Assembly (NCBI GenBank): GCA_965200435.1
Contig: OZ241337.1
Span: forward strand, 2,542,001-2,606,000
DNA length: 64,000 bases
Origin: Bin75 sp965200435
GTDB lineage: Bacteria; Nitrospirota; Nitrospiria; Nitrospirales; UBA8639
Direction of reading: 5' to 3'
The position numbers and the translations under genes are program-made. This document shows positions 8,303 through 17,533 of the stretch, one piece after another (position 1 is the first letter of the stretch; each line of letters opens with the position of its first letter). Under the pieces are notes generated by a model. The model saw nothing but the letters and a program-made list of their open reading frames with translations. It was not told where the DNA came from and ran no database searches.

Positions 8303-8733
8303 CGGCTACAGAATGCGAGGCTAGTGCCAAGCAGAGGATTGGTCAAGACCAATTCCGGGAAAAACTGATTCGATACTGGGGTACTTGTGCCGTAACGGGC
8401 TGCAAGGAGCAGGATCTACTTATCGCTTCTCACATCAAGCCATGGGAGAAAACTACGAACAAGGAGCGTATTGATCCTTATAATGGCTTGCTTCTGTCTC
8501 CGGCCCTCGATAAGTGTTTTGATCAGGGATACGTGAGTTTTGACGATAAGGGCCAAATAATGATTTTAAAAAAGCTTACCGCAGATGATAGGAAAGCCCT
8601 TGGTATCAATTCCAGTATGCGCTTGCGTCGGATAGATTCGAAACACGAAGAATATTTGAAATTCCACCGTGAGTATGTCTTTCAAGAAGGTTCCTTAGCT
8701 CGCCGGCGCCTGCGTGAATCGGCTGATCGGTAG
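8299..8733 (+). CDS. HNH endonuclease
   Basis: 144 aa, start GTG 8299 overlapping the upstream stop. The HNH core shows C30 and C35 (CAVTGC), ASHIKPWEK with H45, then DPYNGLLLSPALDKCFDQGY (59-78), matching the HNH_2 type found in restriction enzymes. The last His of the classical motif is replaced by Asp in LDKCFD, which is common in this subgroup. It probably cleaves DNA as part of a restriction-like unit with the gene before it. No methyltransferase is adjacent; the nearest is at 16.3 kb. Confidence 0.85.
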   Translation: MTATECEASAKQRIGQDQFREKLIRYWGTCAVTGCKEQDLLIASHIKPWEKTTNKERIDPYNGLLLSPALDKCFDQGYVSFDDKGQIMILKKLTADDRKALGINSSMRLRRIDSKHEEYLKFHREYVFQEGSLARRRLRESADR

Positions 8734-9063
8734 CCGAAATCTACGAGAGAGAGGATGAAACACAAAAATGGGCCCATGCTGCGCTGTCGGAGTGGCCGGC
8801 ATGAGTTTAAGGCGGGGAATGGTCATCGACGACAATCTTCATCCCACCAAAGGGCCGGACTTGGACAAAATTGGCGATGCCTGGCGATGCCTTAAAAATT
8901 GTTTTCGACATTACGCAATACCGTCTTTTCTATCCTGGGAGCGTAGTCCTGCCTTTGAACAACCCTTAAGGTCATTGGCGCACTGGGCTTGAAGTTGCAC
9001 GCTGAATCGAAAAAATGCCGAGAGCATCTCGCATGTGAGGCGTGGCTTCAGTAAAATTCGGCA
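8734..9063. other. Gene-poor accessory debris
   Basis: No gene is supported between the HNH gene and the toxin remnant. Short open frames (for example 8768-8992, 74 aa) have no ribosome site and no recognisable content. A small tandem duplication, ggcgatgcct/ggcgatgcc, lies at about 8871-8890. Probably decayed mobile or toxin-antitoxin DNA. Confidence 0.5.
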
Positions 9064-9132
9064 GTGCTGGTGACGGCATATGTGCCCGATCCCTCAAAAT
9101 GGGAACCCGGATTGAAGCGGAGACGCAAATGA
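9064..9132 (+). pseudogene. C-terminal remnant of a toxin-like gene (DUF4258-type)
   Basis: The frame reads VLVTAYVPDPSKWEPGLKRR and ends RK-stop at 9130-9132. This is the typical C-terminus of small DUF4258/RelE-like toxins (...TVYxPDPxxWExxxKRR). The stop overlaps an ATG (ATGA at 9129-9132), the usual toxin-antitoxin coupling, but the following frame ends after 15 codons. No N-terminal half is found upstream. The same tail-plus-ATGA arrangement occurs in a more decayed form at about 6833-6854. Confidence 0.55.
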
Positions 9133-9218
9133 CAAAGACTCGCTTACAGTCGGTTCGTCATGCTCCATCACTGTAGGCGGCCCGATGAGTTTGGGCATAA
9201 ATCGCCAGAATTACATTG

Positions 9219-9659
9219 ATGCCAATACTCGAATTAATCGCCACGTTTTGTGCGGGTGTGTTCTTTGGCGCAGCCGTTTACGTCTCCATTACCCAACATC
9301 CGGCCGTGATGGAGGCCGGCCCAGGGGTTGGTGGCCGGTTCTTTCCGCCGATGTATCGAAGGGCCGCTCCGATGCAGATCCTTTTGGCGGTTGTGGGCGC
9401 TCTTTCAGGATTCGCTGCATTTGGAGTCGGGGGCAACAGACTCTGGGCGATTGGTTCACTCTTTCTGATCTCGGTCATTCCGATTACCCTGGTGGTCATT
9501 AAGCCAATTAATGACGTGCTGCTCGAAGAGCACCGCGACCCTGACGCATCCGGTACCGGAGAACTCCTGCGTCAATGGGGACTCAAGCATTGGTGGCGCA
9601 GTACCGTGAGTGGAATAGCCTTCATTTTGTTTCTGCTGGCATATGGATTCAATGTTTAA
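9219..9659 (+). CDS. DUF1772-like small membrane protein
   Basis: 146 aa with four predicted membrane segments: LIATFCAGVFFGAAVYVSI near the N-terminus, ILLAVVGALSGFAAFGVG, AIGSLFLISVIPITLVVI, and a C-terminal ISGIAFILFLLAYG-like helix. The layout with HP near residue 28 and the WxxxHWWRS motif before the last helix fits DUF1772 (anthrone-oxygenase-like) proteins. No enzymatic role is demonstrated by the sequence. A TTG three bases upstream is an alternative start. Lies 59 bp before the TPM gene. Confidence 0.72.
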   Translation: MPILELIATFCAGVFFGAAVYVSITQHPAVMEAGPGVGGRFFPPMYRRAAPMQILLAVVGALSGFAAFGVGGNRLWAIGSLFLISVIPITLVVIKPINDVLLEEHRDPDASGTGELLRQWGLKHWWRSTVSGIAFILFLLAYGFNV

Positions 9660-9717
9660 CCATGGGCTGCAACCGACTCTTGATCCGGACGTGAAGGGAA
9701 TACCAGGAACAATTTCA

Positions 9718-10458
9718 ATGATGAGCTCATGGCATTCAGTTCCTATGCTTTTTCTCTGTGTTCTGGTTGTCTGTGTGTCTCCTGGCGCGGTTGGTGCCGC
9801 CGGAGGAGACAAGAAACCCGTTTTCCCGTCGCCGCTCGGGTATGTCAGCGATTATGCGAATTTGATTGAACCTGACTGGCAAAGCCGAATCCGTGAAGTC
9901 TGCAAGGAACTGGAAGACCGGACGGGCGTGGAAATGATTGTCGTGACGATTGCGACCGCCAGCCCTCACTCGCATGCACGGAAATATGCCGAGAGATTGT
10001 ATAAAGAATGGCATATTGGCGCCACGCAACAGGAGCGAGGGATGTTATTGCTTGCTTCGTTGAAGGAACGACAAGCCGTAGTCGTTCTCGGACGGAATTT
10101 ACTCCCCTTGATTGGAAAACCACAGTTGGATGAATTATCCACGCCGTACCTCATCCCCATGTTTCAAAATACCCGGTACGGAGAATCTCTGTATCGTACG
10201 GCCGTGGGATTGGCCGCGGCCTCGGGCAGTGCGGTCCAGGCGGCCGCAGAGCCCAAACGTTCCTCGAGTGCCGGATTTTGGATGAACGTAGCCGTTGCAT
10301 TTGCCATGCTGTTTGCCCTCTGGCGTTTTACCCGTCCGGAACGACGGCATCCTTTTCAACGTTGGCGGCGGGGCGGATATTGGAATACCGGCCAGGGTGG
10401 ATTCGGGGGGAACTTCGGAGGGTTTGGCGGCAGCACAAGAGGGCAGGGGTTATTGTAA
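9718..10458 (+). CDS. TPM-domain membrane-anchored protein (YgcG-like)
   Basis: 246 aa from ATG 9718 (AGGAA ten bases upstream). A signal peptide (VPMLFLCVLVVCVSPGAVGA) is followed by a TPM domain: GYVSDYANLIEPDWQSRI, then GVEMIVVTI, YAERLYKEWHIG and GMLLLASLKERQAVVVLG. After it come a membrane helix (WMNVAVAFAMLFALW) and a Gly-rich tail (GGFGGNFGGFGGS). TPM domains have been reported as phosphatases (plant TLP18.3) and occur in bacterial envelope proteins; the domain would face the periplasm. The start at 9643 in the same frame overlaps the preceding gene and lacks the signal peptide at its N-terminus. Confidence 0.87.
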   Translation: MMSSWHSVPMLFLCVLVVCVSPGAVGAAGGDKKPVFPSPLGYVSDYANLIEPDWQSRIREVCKELEDRTGVEMIVVTIATASPHSHARKYAERLYKEWHIGATQQERGMLLLASLKERQAVVVLGRNLLPLIGKPQLDELSTPYLIPMFQNTRYGESLYRTAVGLAAASGSAVQAAAEPKRSSSAGFWMNVAVAFAMLFALWRFTRPERRHPFQRWRRGGYWNTGQGGFGGNFGGFGGSTRGQGLL

Positions 10459-10637
10459 CGTGTACCAAACGTCTCCAAAACGCTGGGGAGAAGAACGTGT
10501 GACTCCTCCCCCCGATGGCCAGGCCCGGTATCGGTGATCAACCGGGCTTGGTCGCAACGTCAGCCGGTCTGCTGTTTCTTCCCTTCGCTTCAAGTTCGTT
10601 GAGGTGCCTGGTGCGTTGCCATAATACCCGGCAGCGC

Positions 10638-11309
10638 TTACAGCGGCTTATGGTTCTCAAAGGTGATCGTCCGCGTCACCGTGGCGCCTTTTTCATAGGA
10701 AATAATGCGGCGGGTCGCCGGTAGATCCGCATTGCCCACCCTGGCATGAGAGTCCGAGAAGCTTTCCACGTTTGCCAATGAGCCATCCTTCGGCGAGTAG
10801 TAATACACGGTATAACGGGTGGTAAGATATTTCTCATCCTGCGTCAACACGCTATCTTCGACGTTGATCGTAAAGGCGACGTGTGGCATTTTCCGGTTGA
10901 TCTGTGTGATACGGTCGTTTTTGATACGATAGGTCGAACCCATGGAATCACCCAGACTGATCCGCGGCCCTTGGGGATGATTTTCCTCGCCCGCAAATGA
11001 CAAATTGTATTTTCCATCGGACTCCTCGAAGCTGCGCGGTCCCCGATGCGTGACGATCATCGAAATTTGGCCTTGAGCCCACCGTTGAAGTTCTTCATTC
11101 GGAAGAGAGACTTCGATTTCTTTTGAGGATTTGACCGTGACCGTTCCGATGGTTTCCTCACCATTGACGTTGATGCGAAGATCGGCTTCAAAGCCTCCGA
11201 AGTTATTCGGCCACCGTGACGTTTTTTCAAACGCACGTCGTAACAGTTCACGAGCCCCGGAGTCATCGGTGGTTTCGATTTTAGCTTCTTCACGCGTATA
11301 GGTTTCCAT
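10638..11309 (-). CDS. DUF3386 family protein
   Basis: 223 aa with no signal peptide. The N-terminal ARELLRRAFEKTSRWPNNFGGFEADL and the later SYEKGATVTRTITFENHKPL match DUF3386, a family known mainly from cyanobacteria. It has many beta strands and is probably a soluble beta-rich barrel or lipocalin-like protein. Function unknown. It is convergent with the TPM gene; the 180-bp gap contains a GCCCGG/CCGGGC hairpin at about 10527-10551 that could terminate either gene. Confidence 0.78.
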   Translation of the reverse strand: METYTREEAKIETTDDSGARELLRRAFEKTSRWPNNFGGFEADLRINVNGEETIGTVTVKSSKEIEVSLPNEELQRWAQGQISMIVTHRGPRSFEESDGKYNLSFAGEENHPQGPRISLGDSMGSTYRIKNDRITQINRKMPHVAFTINVEDSVLTQDEKYLTTRYTVYYYSPKDGSLANVESFSDSHARVGNADLPATRRIISYEKGATVTRTITFENHKPL

Positions 11310-11582
11310 TGTTACACTCCCCCTTCATAAAAAACCGGACATGGATAAGTGAGAAACGTTCATAACCATATCATAAAAAAATCACCTGAGCAGGACAACT
11401 GGTTCTCATGGCCCCGGTGCCCCTATCCCAACAGCGAACAACGGGCCTACCCGTTGCGTGAAAGTTGCCTCTAGCGTCACGCTTCGTTTTTCCTTTATGA
11501 TAGAGGCCTGCTCTCAAGGACAAATCCATCGATCTGTCAGCCCACGGCGAAGCGATTCGCAAGAGAACAAAAGGCGCGTTTC

Positions 11583-12446
11583 ATGAAAAGATCCCGTAAG
11601 CCTGTCCGTAAACGACCGTTTATGGCTGACTTGGCCGATCCTCATGTCCTGTATGAAAAAAGTGTGCAAAGCCCGGACTATGACGTTCCATTTTTTTGCG
11701 AGTATTTCGAGAATTATACGGGCCATCCCTTGCGCGTGCTGCGTGAAGACTTCTGCGGTACGGCCGCGATGTCCACGTATTTCGTGACGCATCACCACGA
11801 AAATCGTGCCGTCGGCATTGATCGGGATTGGCCCACGCTTCATTGGGGCATGAAACACAATGTATCGCCCTTGCCTCTGGATCAGCAAAATCGCCTGACG
11901 CTCATCCATGGCAACGTGTTGGACCATCATCCCTCGCGCGTTCAACTGACGCTGGCTTTAAATTTCAGTTACATGGTCTTCAAAGATCGCCCCACACTTC
12001 TGCAATATTTCAAAAGGGTGAAAAAAGCACTTCAGCCCGGCGGCATATTCCTATTGGACATTTGGGGCGGTAGTGAAAGCCAAGTGTTACAGGAAGAGCC
12101 ACGAGAAATCGTCAATCCCGACGACGACGGCATTGGCGATTTTATCTTCATTTGGGACCAGGACGCTTTTGATCCCGCCACCTACTTCTGTACGATGCGC
12201 ATACATTTTACTTTTCAGGACGGCAGTGAAATGCGCAATGCCTTCGTCTATGACTGGCGCATGTGGACCATGCCCGAAGTCATGGAATTACTGAAGGAGG
12301 CTGGGTTCCGGGACGTGCATTTCTTGTGGGAAGGCACCAATCGAAAGACGAACGAAGGGACCGGCACCTATCACCGCATGGAACACGGTGAAGCCGATTC
12401 GGCATGGGTAGCATATATCGTAGGCATCAGGCCGAATTCGAATTGA
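11583..12446 (+). CDS. Class I SAM-dependent methyltransferase
   Basis: 287 aa. Motif I is LREDFCGTAAMS (about 57-68) rather than the usual LDxGxGxG; the acidic motif II is VGIDRDWPTL and motif IV lies in LALNFSYMVFKDR. The C-terminal part carries the usual beta hairpin. The FCGTA variant of motif I occurs in a conserved bacterial subgroup of uncharacterised methyltransferases. Substrate unknown. Begins with a basic segment (KRSRKPVRKRPF). Stands alone between DUF3386 and purL. Confidence 0.82.
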   Translation: MKRSRKPVRKRPFMADLADPHVLYEKSVQSPDYDVPFFCEYFENYTGHPLRVLREDFCGTAAMSTYFVTHHHENRAVGIDRDWPTLHWGMKHNVSPLPLDQQNRLTLIHGNVLDHHPSRVQLTLALNFSYMVFKDRPTLLQYFKRVKKALQPGGIFLLDIWGGSESQVLQEEPREIVNPDDDGIGDFIFIWDQDAFDPATYFCTMRIHFTFQDGSEMRNAFVYDWRMWTMPEVMELLKEAGFRDVHFLWEGTNRKTNEGTGTYHRMEHGEADSAWVAYIVGIRPNSN

Positions 12447-12453
12447 GCGCATT

Positions 12454-12488
12454 GCCCTTTCTACGGTTTCTGACCGTAACAGAAGGGC
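12454..12488 (+). terminator. Hairpin between methyltransferase and purL
   Basis: GCCCTT..TACGGT pairs with ACCGTA..AAGGGC around a TTCTG loop, starting 8 bp after the methyltransferase stop. It is followed by TCAATCATATTATTAAA, which is AT-rich but has no clean T run. A terminator or an attenuation structure ahead of purL are both possible. Confidence 0.45.
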
Positions 12489-12524
12489 TCAATCATATTA
12501 TTAAAGCTTTAGCTTAAATTTATC

Positions 12525-14768
12525 ATGCAACATTCATCGACCGGAATGACGCCTGAGGTGATTCAACGGCACGGCCTGACGAAAGAGGAATTCGAGCAGA
12601 TTCTCAAACATCTGGGGCGTGAGCCGAATCTGACCGAACTGGGGATCTTTTCCGTCATGTGGAGCGAGCATTGCTCGTACAAAAGCTCCAGGATTCATTT
12701 GAAGCGTCTTCCTACCGAAGGAGAGCGGGTAGTCCAGGGGCCTGGCGAAAATGCCGGAGCCGTGGATATCGGCGACGGGCTTTCTGCGGTCTTTAAAATA
12801 GAGTCGCATAACCATCCTTCGTTTATCGAACCCTTTCAGGGTGCCGCGACCGGCGTTGGTGGCATTTTGCGTGACATTTTCACGATGGGCGCACGGCCGA
12901 TCGCCTTGCTGGATTCCTTGCGCTTTGGTGAATTGGATCTTCCGAAGAATCGGCATTTATTGAAATGCGTAGTGTCCGGCATTTCCTGGCACGGAAACTG
13001 TATCGGAGTCCCCACGATCGGTGGCGAAATCGCCTTTAACGATATCTACACCAAAAATCCCCTGGTGAACGTCTTTTGCCTGGGCATTGTGCAAACCGAT
13101 CAATTGCTTCGAGGCCACGCCGGCGGTGTCGGCAACCCGGTACTATATATCGGCGCCAAAACCGGCCGCGACGGCATCCACGGTGCCACGATGGCTTCGG
13201 ACAGTTTTGACGATGGGTCGGAACAGAAGCGACCAAACGTGCAGGTCGGCGATCCGTTTCTGGAGAAGTTGCTCCTGGAGGCCTGTCTGGAATTTTTGGA
13301 CGAACGTCTTCTGGTCGGCATTCAGGACATGGGCGCGGCAGGTCTCACGAGTTCGTCATGTGAAATGGCCTCCCGGGCAGGAACGGGCATTGAATTGGAA
13401 TTGGCCGAGGTGCCCCGCCGTGAACCGAATATGACACCCTATGAGTTGATGTTGTCGGAATCCCAAGAACGCATGTTACTCGTGGTGGACGCGGGAAAAG
13501 AAGACCGGGTGATTGCCATTTGCCAAAAATGGGGGATCGACGCGGCGGTGATCGGAAAGGTCACGGATGACGGGTTTATCCGCATCAAGGAGCAGGGAAC
13601 CGTGGTGGCGGAAATTCCCGTCAAGGCGCTGGTCGATGAAAGTCCGAAATATGAGCGACCGGCCAAGCCCGCTGAGTATCAGGAACTGCTGCAAGCCCTG
13701 ACAATTGAAAATTTACCCGATGTTCAGGATGCCGGGAACGTTTTGCTCCGGCTGCTGGATTCGCCGACGATTGCCGGTAAATCCTGGGTCTATCGCCAAT
13801 ACGACCACATGGTGGGAATCAATACCATCGTCCGGCCGGGTTCGGATGCGGCCGTGGTCCGTCTCAAAGACACAAACAAGGCTTTGGCCGTGACAACGGA
13901 CGGCAACAGCCGGTACTGCCTCTTGAATCCCTATGTGGGCGGTACCCTGGCCGTGGCGGAAGCGGCCAGGAATCTCGTGTGCTCGGGGGCTCACCCCATT
14001 GGGCTAACGAATTGTCTGAATTTCGGAAACCCCGAGCGACCGGATATCATGTGGCAGTTCGTGTTGGCCGTCGAAGGCATTGCCGATGCCTGTCGAACGT
14101 TGGGCATCCCCGTTGTCAGCGGGAACGTCAGCCTGTATAACGAAACCAACGGTCTCTCCATTTATCCGACGCCCATTATAGGCATGGTTGGGCTCATCGA
14201 ACCGGCCGACCGCGTGCCCACTCAGTGGTTTAAAAATTCCGGAGATCGCGTTATTCTGTTAGGGGAAACCCGCGAAGATTTAGGTGGCACCGAATATCTG
14301 AAAGTCGTACATTACCGGGAGCAGGGATCGCCTCCATGGATCAATCTCGAAACGGAAAAAGCCTTGTACGCTTGCATGCTCCGATTGATTGCGGAAGGTC
14401 TGGTGCAATCGGCGCACGATTGTTCAGATGGTGGATTGGCCGTAACGTTAGCGGAATGTTGTTTTTCGTCTCCGATGGCCTCGGACAGACGATTGGGCGC
14501 GACGATCCGGCTTGATGGAAACGGGCTTCGTAGGGATGCCCTGCTCTTCGGCGAAAGCCCTTCGCGAATCATTCTCTCGGTATCGCCCGGACAGGTCGAG
14601 CCGGTTTTGGCCATCACCCGCGAGCATGAAGTGCCTGCCCAAGATATCGGCACGGTCGACGGCGATCGTTTGATGATTCACGTAGATGAACAACCAACGA
14701 TTGATGAGTCGATTGCCGTCTTATTCAAACGATGGAACCGAAGTCTGGAAGCCAAATTGTCAGCCTGA
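12525..14768 (+). CDS. purL: Phosphoribosylformylglycinamidine synthase, large subunit (PurL)
   Basis: 747 aa, the usual length of the small-type PurL that works with separate PurS and PurQ; both are present at 55.4-56.3 kb. ATP-dependent conversion of FGAR to FGAM in purine synthesis. Motifs: FSVMWSEHCSYKSSR (42-56), KIESHNHPSFIEPFQGAATGVGG (91-113, split ATP/Mg site), GDPFLEKLLLEA, and the second-half repeat DGNSRYCLLNPYVGG and HDCSDGGLAVTLAEC near the C-terminus. Overlaps the longest possible purF frame; purF is next on the same strand. Confidence 0.97.
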   Translation: MQHSSTGMTPEVIQRHGLTKEEFEQILKHLGREPNLTELGIFSVMWSEHCSYKSSRIHLKRLPTEGERVVQGPGENAGAVDIGDGLSAVFKIESHNHPSFIEPFQGAATGVGGILRDIFTMGARPIALLDSLRFGELDLPKNRHLLKCVVSGISWHGNCIGVPTIGGEIAFNDIYTKNPLVNVFCLGIVQTDQLLRGHAGGVGNPVLYIGAKTGRDGIHGATMASDSFDDGSEQKRPNVQVGDPFLEKLLLEACLEFLDERLLVGIQDMGAAGLTSSSCEMASRAGTGIELELAEVPRREPNMTPYELMLSESQERMLLVVDAGKEDRVIAICQKWGIDAAVIGKVTDDGFIRIKEQGTVVAEIPVKALVDESPKYERPAKPAEYQELLQALTIENLPDVQDAGNVLLRLLDSPTIAGKSWVYRQYDHMVGINTIVRPGSDAAVVRLKDTNKALAVTTDGNSRYCLLNPYVGGTLAVAEAARNLVCSGAHPIGLTNCLNFGNPERPDIMWQFVLAVEGIADACRTLGIPVVSGNVSLYNETNGLSIYPTPIIGMVGLIEPADRVPTQWFKNSGDRVILLGETREDLGGTEYLKVVHYREQGSPPWINLETEKALYACMLRLIAEGLVQSAHDCSDGGLAVTLAECCFSSPMASDRRLGATIRLDGNGLRRDALLFGESPSRIILSVSPGQVEPVLAITREHEVPAQDIGTVDGDRLMIHVDEQPTIDESIAVLFKRWNRSLEAKLSA

Positions 14769-14794
14769 GTCAGGACAACGGCAAGATTGAGCAC

Positions 14795-16249
14795 ATGTCA
14801 AAAACCCCTCGCGCCCCTTTTCATCTGATTACTCCGGACAAATTTCAGGACGAATGTGCCGTGTTCGGCATTTACGGACATCGGGAAGCCTCGAATTTTA
14901 CCTACCTGGGGTTATATGCGTTGCAGCATCGCGGTCAGGAAAGTTCGGGCATCGTCTCGTCGGATGACCGGCATTTTTACACAGAAAAAGGTATAGGCCT
15001 GGTTTCGGATATTTTTACGAAAACCGCCATTCACCGTCTTCGCGGAAATAAAGCCATCGGGCACAATCGGTATTCCACCGCCGGAGACGGCCACCTGGGT
15101 AACGTCCAACCGCTTACCGTCAATTTTGCATTCGGAAATTTAGCCGTCGCCCACAATGGCAACCTCACCAATGCCTGGATGCTTCGTAGCGAGCTCGAAG
15201 CCTATGGCGCTATTTTTCAAGCCAACTCCGATACGGAAGTCATTATTCATCTTATCGCCCATTCCAAAGGCCATACGTTACTCGAGCGATTGATTGAAAC
15301 GCTTTCCCTGGTCCGTGGGGCCTATTCATTGGTGCTGTTGACTGATCACGACCTGATCGCGGTACGGGATCCCTATGGATTCCGGCCACTGTGTCTGGGA
15401 AAATTCAGAGACTCATGGATGGTTGCGTCAGAAACCTGCGCGTTTGATCTCATGGGAGGCGAATTCGTGCGGGAAGTCGAGCCTGGAGAGCTCATTGTCA
15501 TCAACGACGATGGGATGACCTCGCATCATCCATTTCTCCTCCCCGAACGTCCTGCAAAATGTGTCTTTGAATACGTCTATTTTGCAAGACCGGATTCAAA
15601 AATCTTCGGCGATCACGCCGTTTATCCCATTCGAAAGGCCTTAGGCCGGCAACTGGCCAAAGAAGCGCACGTGCCCGCCGACGTGGTCATTCCCGTCCCG
15701 GATTCCGGTGTGCCGGCGGCGCTGGGCTATGCGGAGGGGTCGGGGCTTCCGTTTGAAATCGGGCTCACCCGCAACCATTATATCGGGAGGACATTTATCG
15801 AACCCGAACAATCTATTCGGCATTTCGGCGTAAAGTTGAAATTAAACGTGGTGCCTGAGGTCCTGAAAGGACACCGCGTCGTGGTAGTGGACGATTCTAT
15901 CGTGCGTGGTACGACCAGCCGGAAAATCATCAAAATGATCCGGAATGCCGGGGTCAAGGAAGTGCATATGCGCATCAGTTCGCCGCCGACGATCGCTCCC
16001 TGCTTTTACGGCATCGACACACCCACGCAAAAGGAACTGATCGGTTCGAGTCATTCCATCGAGGAAATCCGCAAGTACATCACCGCCGACAGCCTCCAGT
16101 ACCTGAGTCTGGAAGGCATGCTGAACGCGGTCCCTGGTCGCAACGACCACTACTGCCATGCCTGCTTCACGGAACGATATCCCATTCCCTTCACCAAAGC
16201 CGAAGAACAACAGCTTGGCCTGTTTGATGCCAATTCGACGAATCGTTAG
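14795..16249 (+). CDS. purF: Amidophosphoribosyltransferase (PurF)
   Basis: First committed step of purine synthesis: PRPP plus glutamine to phosphoribosylamine. 484 aa from ATG 14795; an upstream ATG at 14732 inside purL would add 21 residues unlike family members. The Ntn nucleophile is C21 in QDECAVFGIYGHREA, preceded by a propeptide-like stretch. The glutaminase domain contains GHNRYSTAGDG and AHNGNLTN. The PRPP-binding motif VVVVDDSIVRGTTSRK lies near 360-375. Late HYCHACF carries Cys residues like those of the Fe-S type enzyme of Bacillus. Confidence 0.97.
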   Translation: MSKTPRAPFHLITPDKFQDECAVFGIYGHREASNFTYLGLYALQHRGQESSGIVSSDDRHFYTEKGIGLVSDIFTKTAIHRLRGNKAIGHNRYSTAGDGHLGNVQPLTVNFAFGNLAVAHNGNLTNAWMLRSELEAYGAIFQANSDTEVIIHLIAHSKGHTLLERLIETLSLVRGAYSLVLLTDHDLIAVRDPYGFRPLCLGKFRDSWMVASETCAFDLMGGEFVREVEPGELIVINDDGMTSHHPFLLPERPAKCVFEYVYFARPDSKIFGDHAVYPIRKALGRQLAKEAHVPADVVIPVPDSGVPAALGYAEGSGLPFEIGLTRNHYIGRTFIEPEQSIRHFGVKLKLNVVPEVLKGHRVVVVDDSIVRGTTSRKIIKMIRNAGVKEVHMRISSPPTIAPCFYGIDTPTQKELIGSSHSIEEIRKYITADSLQYLSLEGMLNAVPGRNDHYCHACFTERYPIPFTKAEEQQLGLFDANSTNR

Positions 16250-16309
16250 GTACAGCCGGTGAGAACATTGGTGAATCTATGATCAAGACAATCAGGAGTG
16301 TCTAGGGTC

Positions 16310-17320
16310 ATGGCAGTCTTAAGGCTCTTTAATCCACTTCAAGCGAACGAGATATATCATGGTGATTCTCTGCAGCTTTTAAGGAGAATTGAACATGAAT
16401 CCATTGCTCTAAGCCTATGGTCGCCTCCTTATTACATTGGAAAAACCTATGAGCAGAATTTGTCTTTTGACGATTGGAGAAATCTTGTATGTGACGTGAT
16501 AACTCTGCACTTTCCGATTATGAAGCCAGGTGGATTTTTGGCAATAAATATTGCCGATATCTTGTGTTTTAAGGATGAGAATATGCCAAAGATTATGGCA
16601 GAGAATATTTCTCGAAGAAAAATCAAACTTGCACGGGAGGATATACTGAGAGCCCAAAAACACCATCCGGATTGGAATAGAGACAAGCTGGCAGAATATT
16701 TTGAGTGTAGTGAACAAACCATTGATCGGCGGCTGAACGGCAACAATATTCGAGGTGGCAAATATCAAGCTCAAACAAGAGTCTATCTCGTTGGCGGGTT
16801 ACTAGAAAGGGCTGCCACAGATGCAGGTTTCTATTTATATGATCGGCGTATATGGGTAAAAGATGCTGCATGGGAAAACTCAAGATGGCATACCATCTCA
16901 TACCGTTCCGTAGACGAGTCAGAATATATCTACGTTTTTTGGAAACCAGGTATAACAAAGGTTGATCGCACACGACTGACAAAACAGGAATGGGTCAATT
17001 GGGGGTCCAGGGGAGTATGGGAAATCCCCTCAGTTCGAAGCAATGCCGATCATGATTCTAAATTTCCCATTGAGTTACCCCGGAGATCAATAAAGCTTTT
17101 TACTGATCCAGAGGAAATTGTGCTTGATTGTTTTATGGGGAGTGGAACCACGGCTTTAGCTGCATTGAGTGAAGGAAGACGATATATTGGTATCGACAAA
17201 GAAAAAAGGTCAGTGGAGATAGCAAGAGAAGCTGTCAAATCATTGAATGCGTACAACAAAGAGCCTGAACAGATGGATCTCATGATCAGAGAACTGGAGG
17301 CAACGTATAAACTGAAATGA
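16310..17320 (+). CDS. Solitary DNA methyltransferase (SPPY type)
   Basis: 336 aa. The catalytic motif IV is SLWSPPYYIG near residue 35-44, preceded by IYHGDSLQLL. The SAM motif I (DCFMGSGTTALAA) lies near the C-terminus, giving the beta-class order IV-...-I. An SPPY tetrad is usual in N4-cytosine enzymes but also occurs in some N6-adenine ones. The central target-recognition part contains an HTH-like stretch (DKLAEYFECSEQTIDRRL). A GTG at 16298 is an alternative start. No restriction gene is adjacent. GC is lower than in the flanking pur genes, suggesting acquisition. Confidence 0.88.
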   Translation: MAVLRLFNPLQANEIYHGDSLQLLRRIEHESIALSLWSPPYYIGKTYEQNLSFDDWRNLVCDVITLHFPIMKPGGFLAINIADILCFKDENMPKIMAENISRRKIKLAREDILRAQKHHPDWNRDKLAEYFECSEQTIDRRLNGNNIRGGKYQAQTRVYLVGGLLERAATDAGFYLYDRRIWVKDAAWENSRWHTISYRSVDESEYIYVFWKPGITKVDRTRLTKQEWVNWGSRGVWEIPSVRSNADHDSKFPIELPRRSIKLFTDPEEIVLDCFMGSGTTALAALSEGRRYIGIDKEKRSVEIAREAVKSLNAYNKEPEQMDLMIRELEATYKLK

Positions 17321-17533
17321 TCGCTCAACACGATGCGATATTGAGTGCGATTTCATCATGTGCACTTCTCTGCAGGTAAGCGTAGCCGTTATGCTTTCAC
17401 CTGGAAGAACCGAGAGAGAACAGAGCCTCCAGCCTTTCTCTTCAATTGCCCACCTGAAAAATTGTGTGTTACGATTTCAATCATTGAGGTCGATTGTCTG
17501 CTTGGGCCACTGCTTAGCAAAGTGGAGGATGCC

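Noticed and set aside
8768..8992. 74-aa frame after the HNH gene
   Set aside because: No ribosome site, atypical composition, and it lies in decayed accessory DNA.
16298..17320. Restriction-modification system around the DNA methyltransferase
   Set aside because: Neighbours are purF and a TlpA-like protein; the HNH and Mrr-like genes are 8 kb and 37 kb away.
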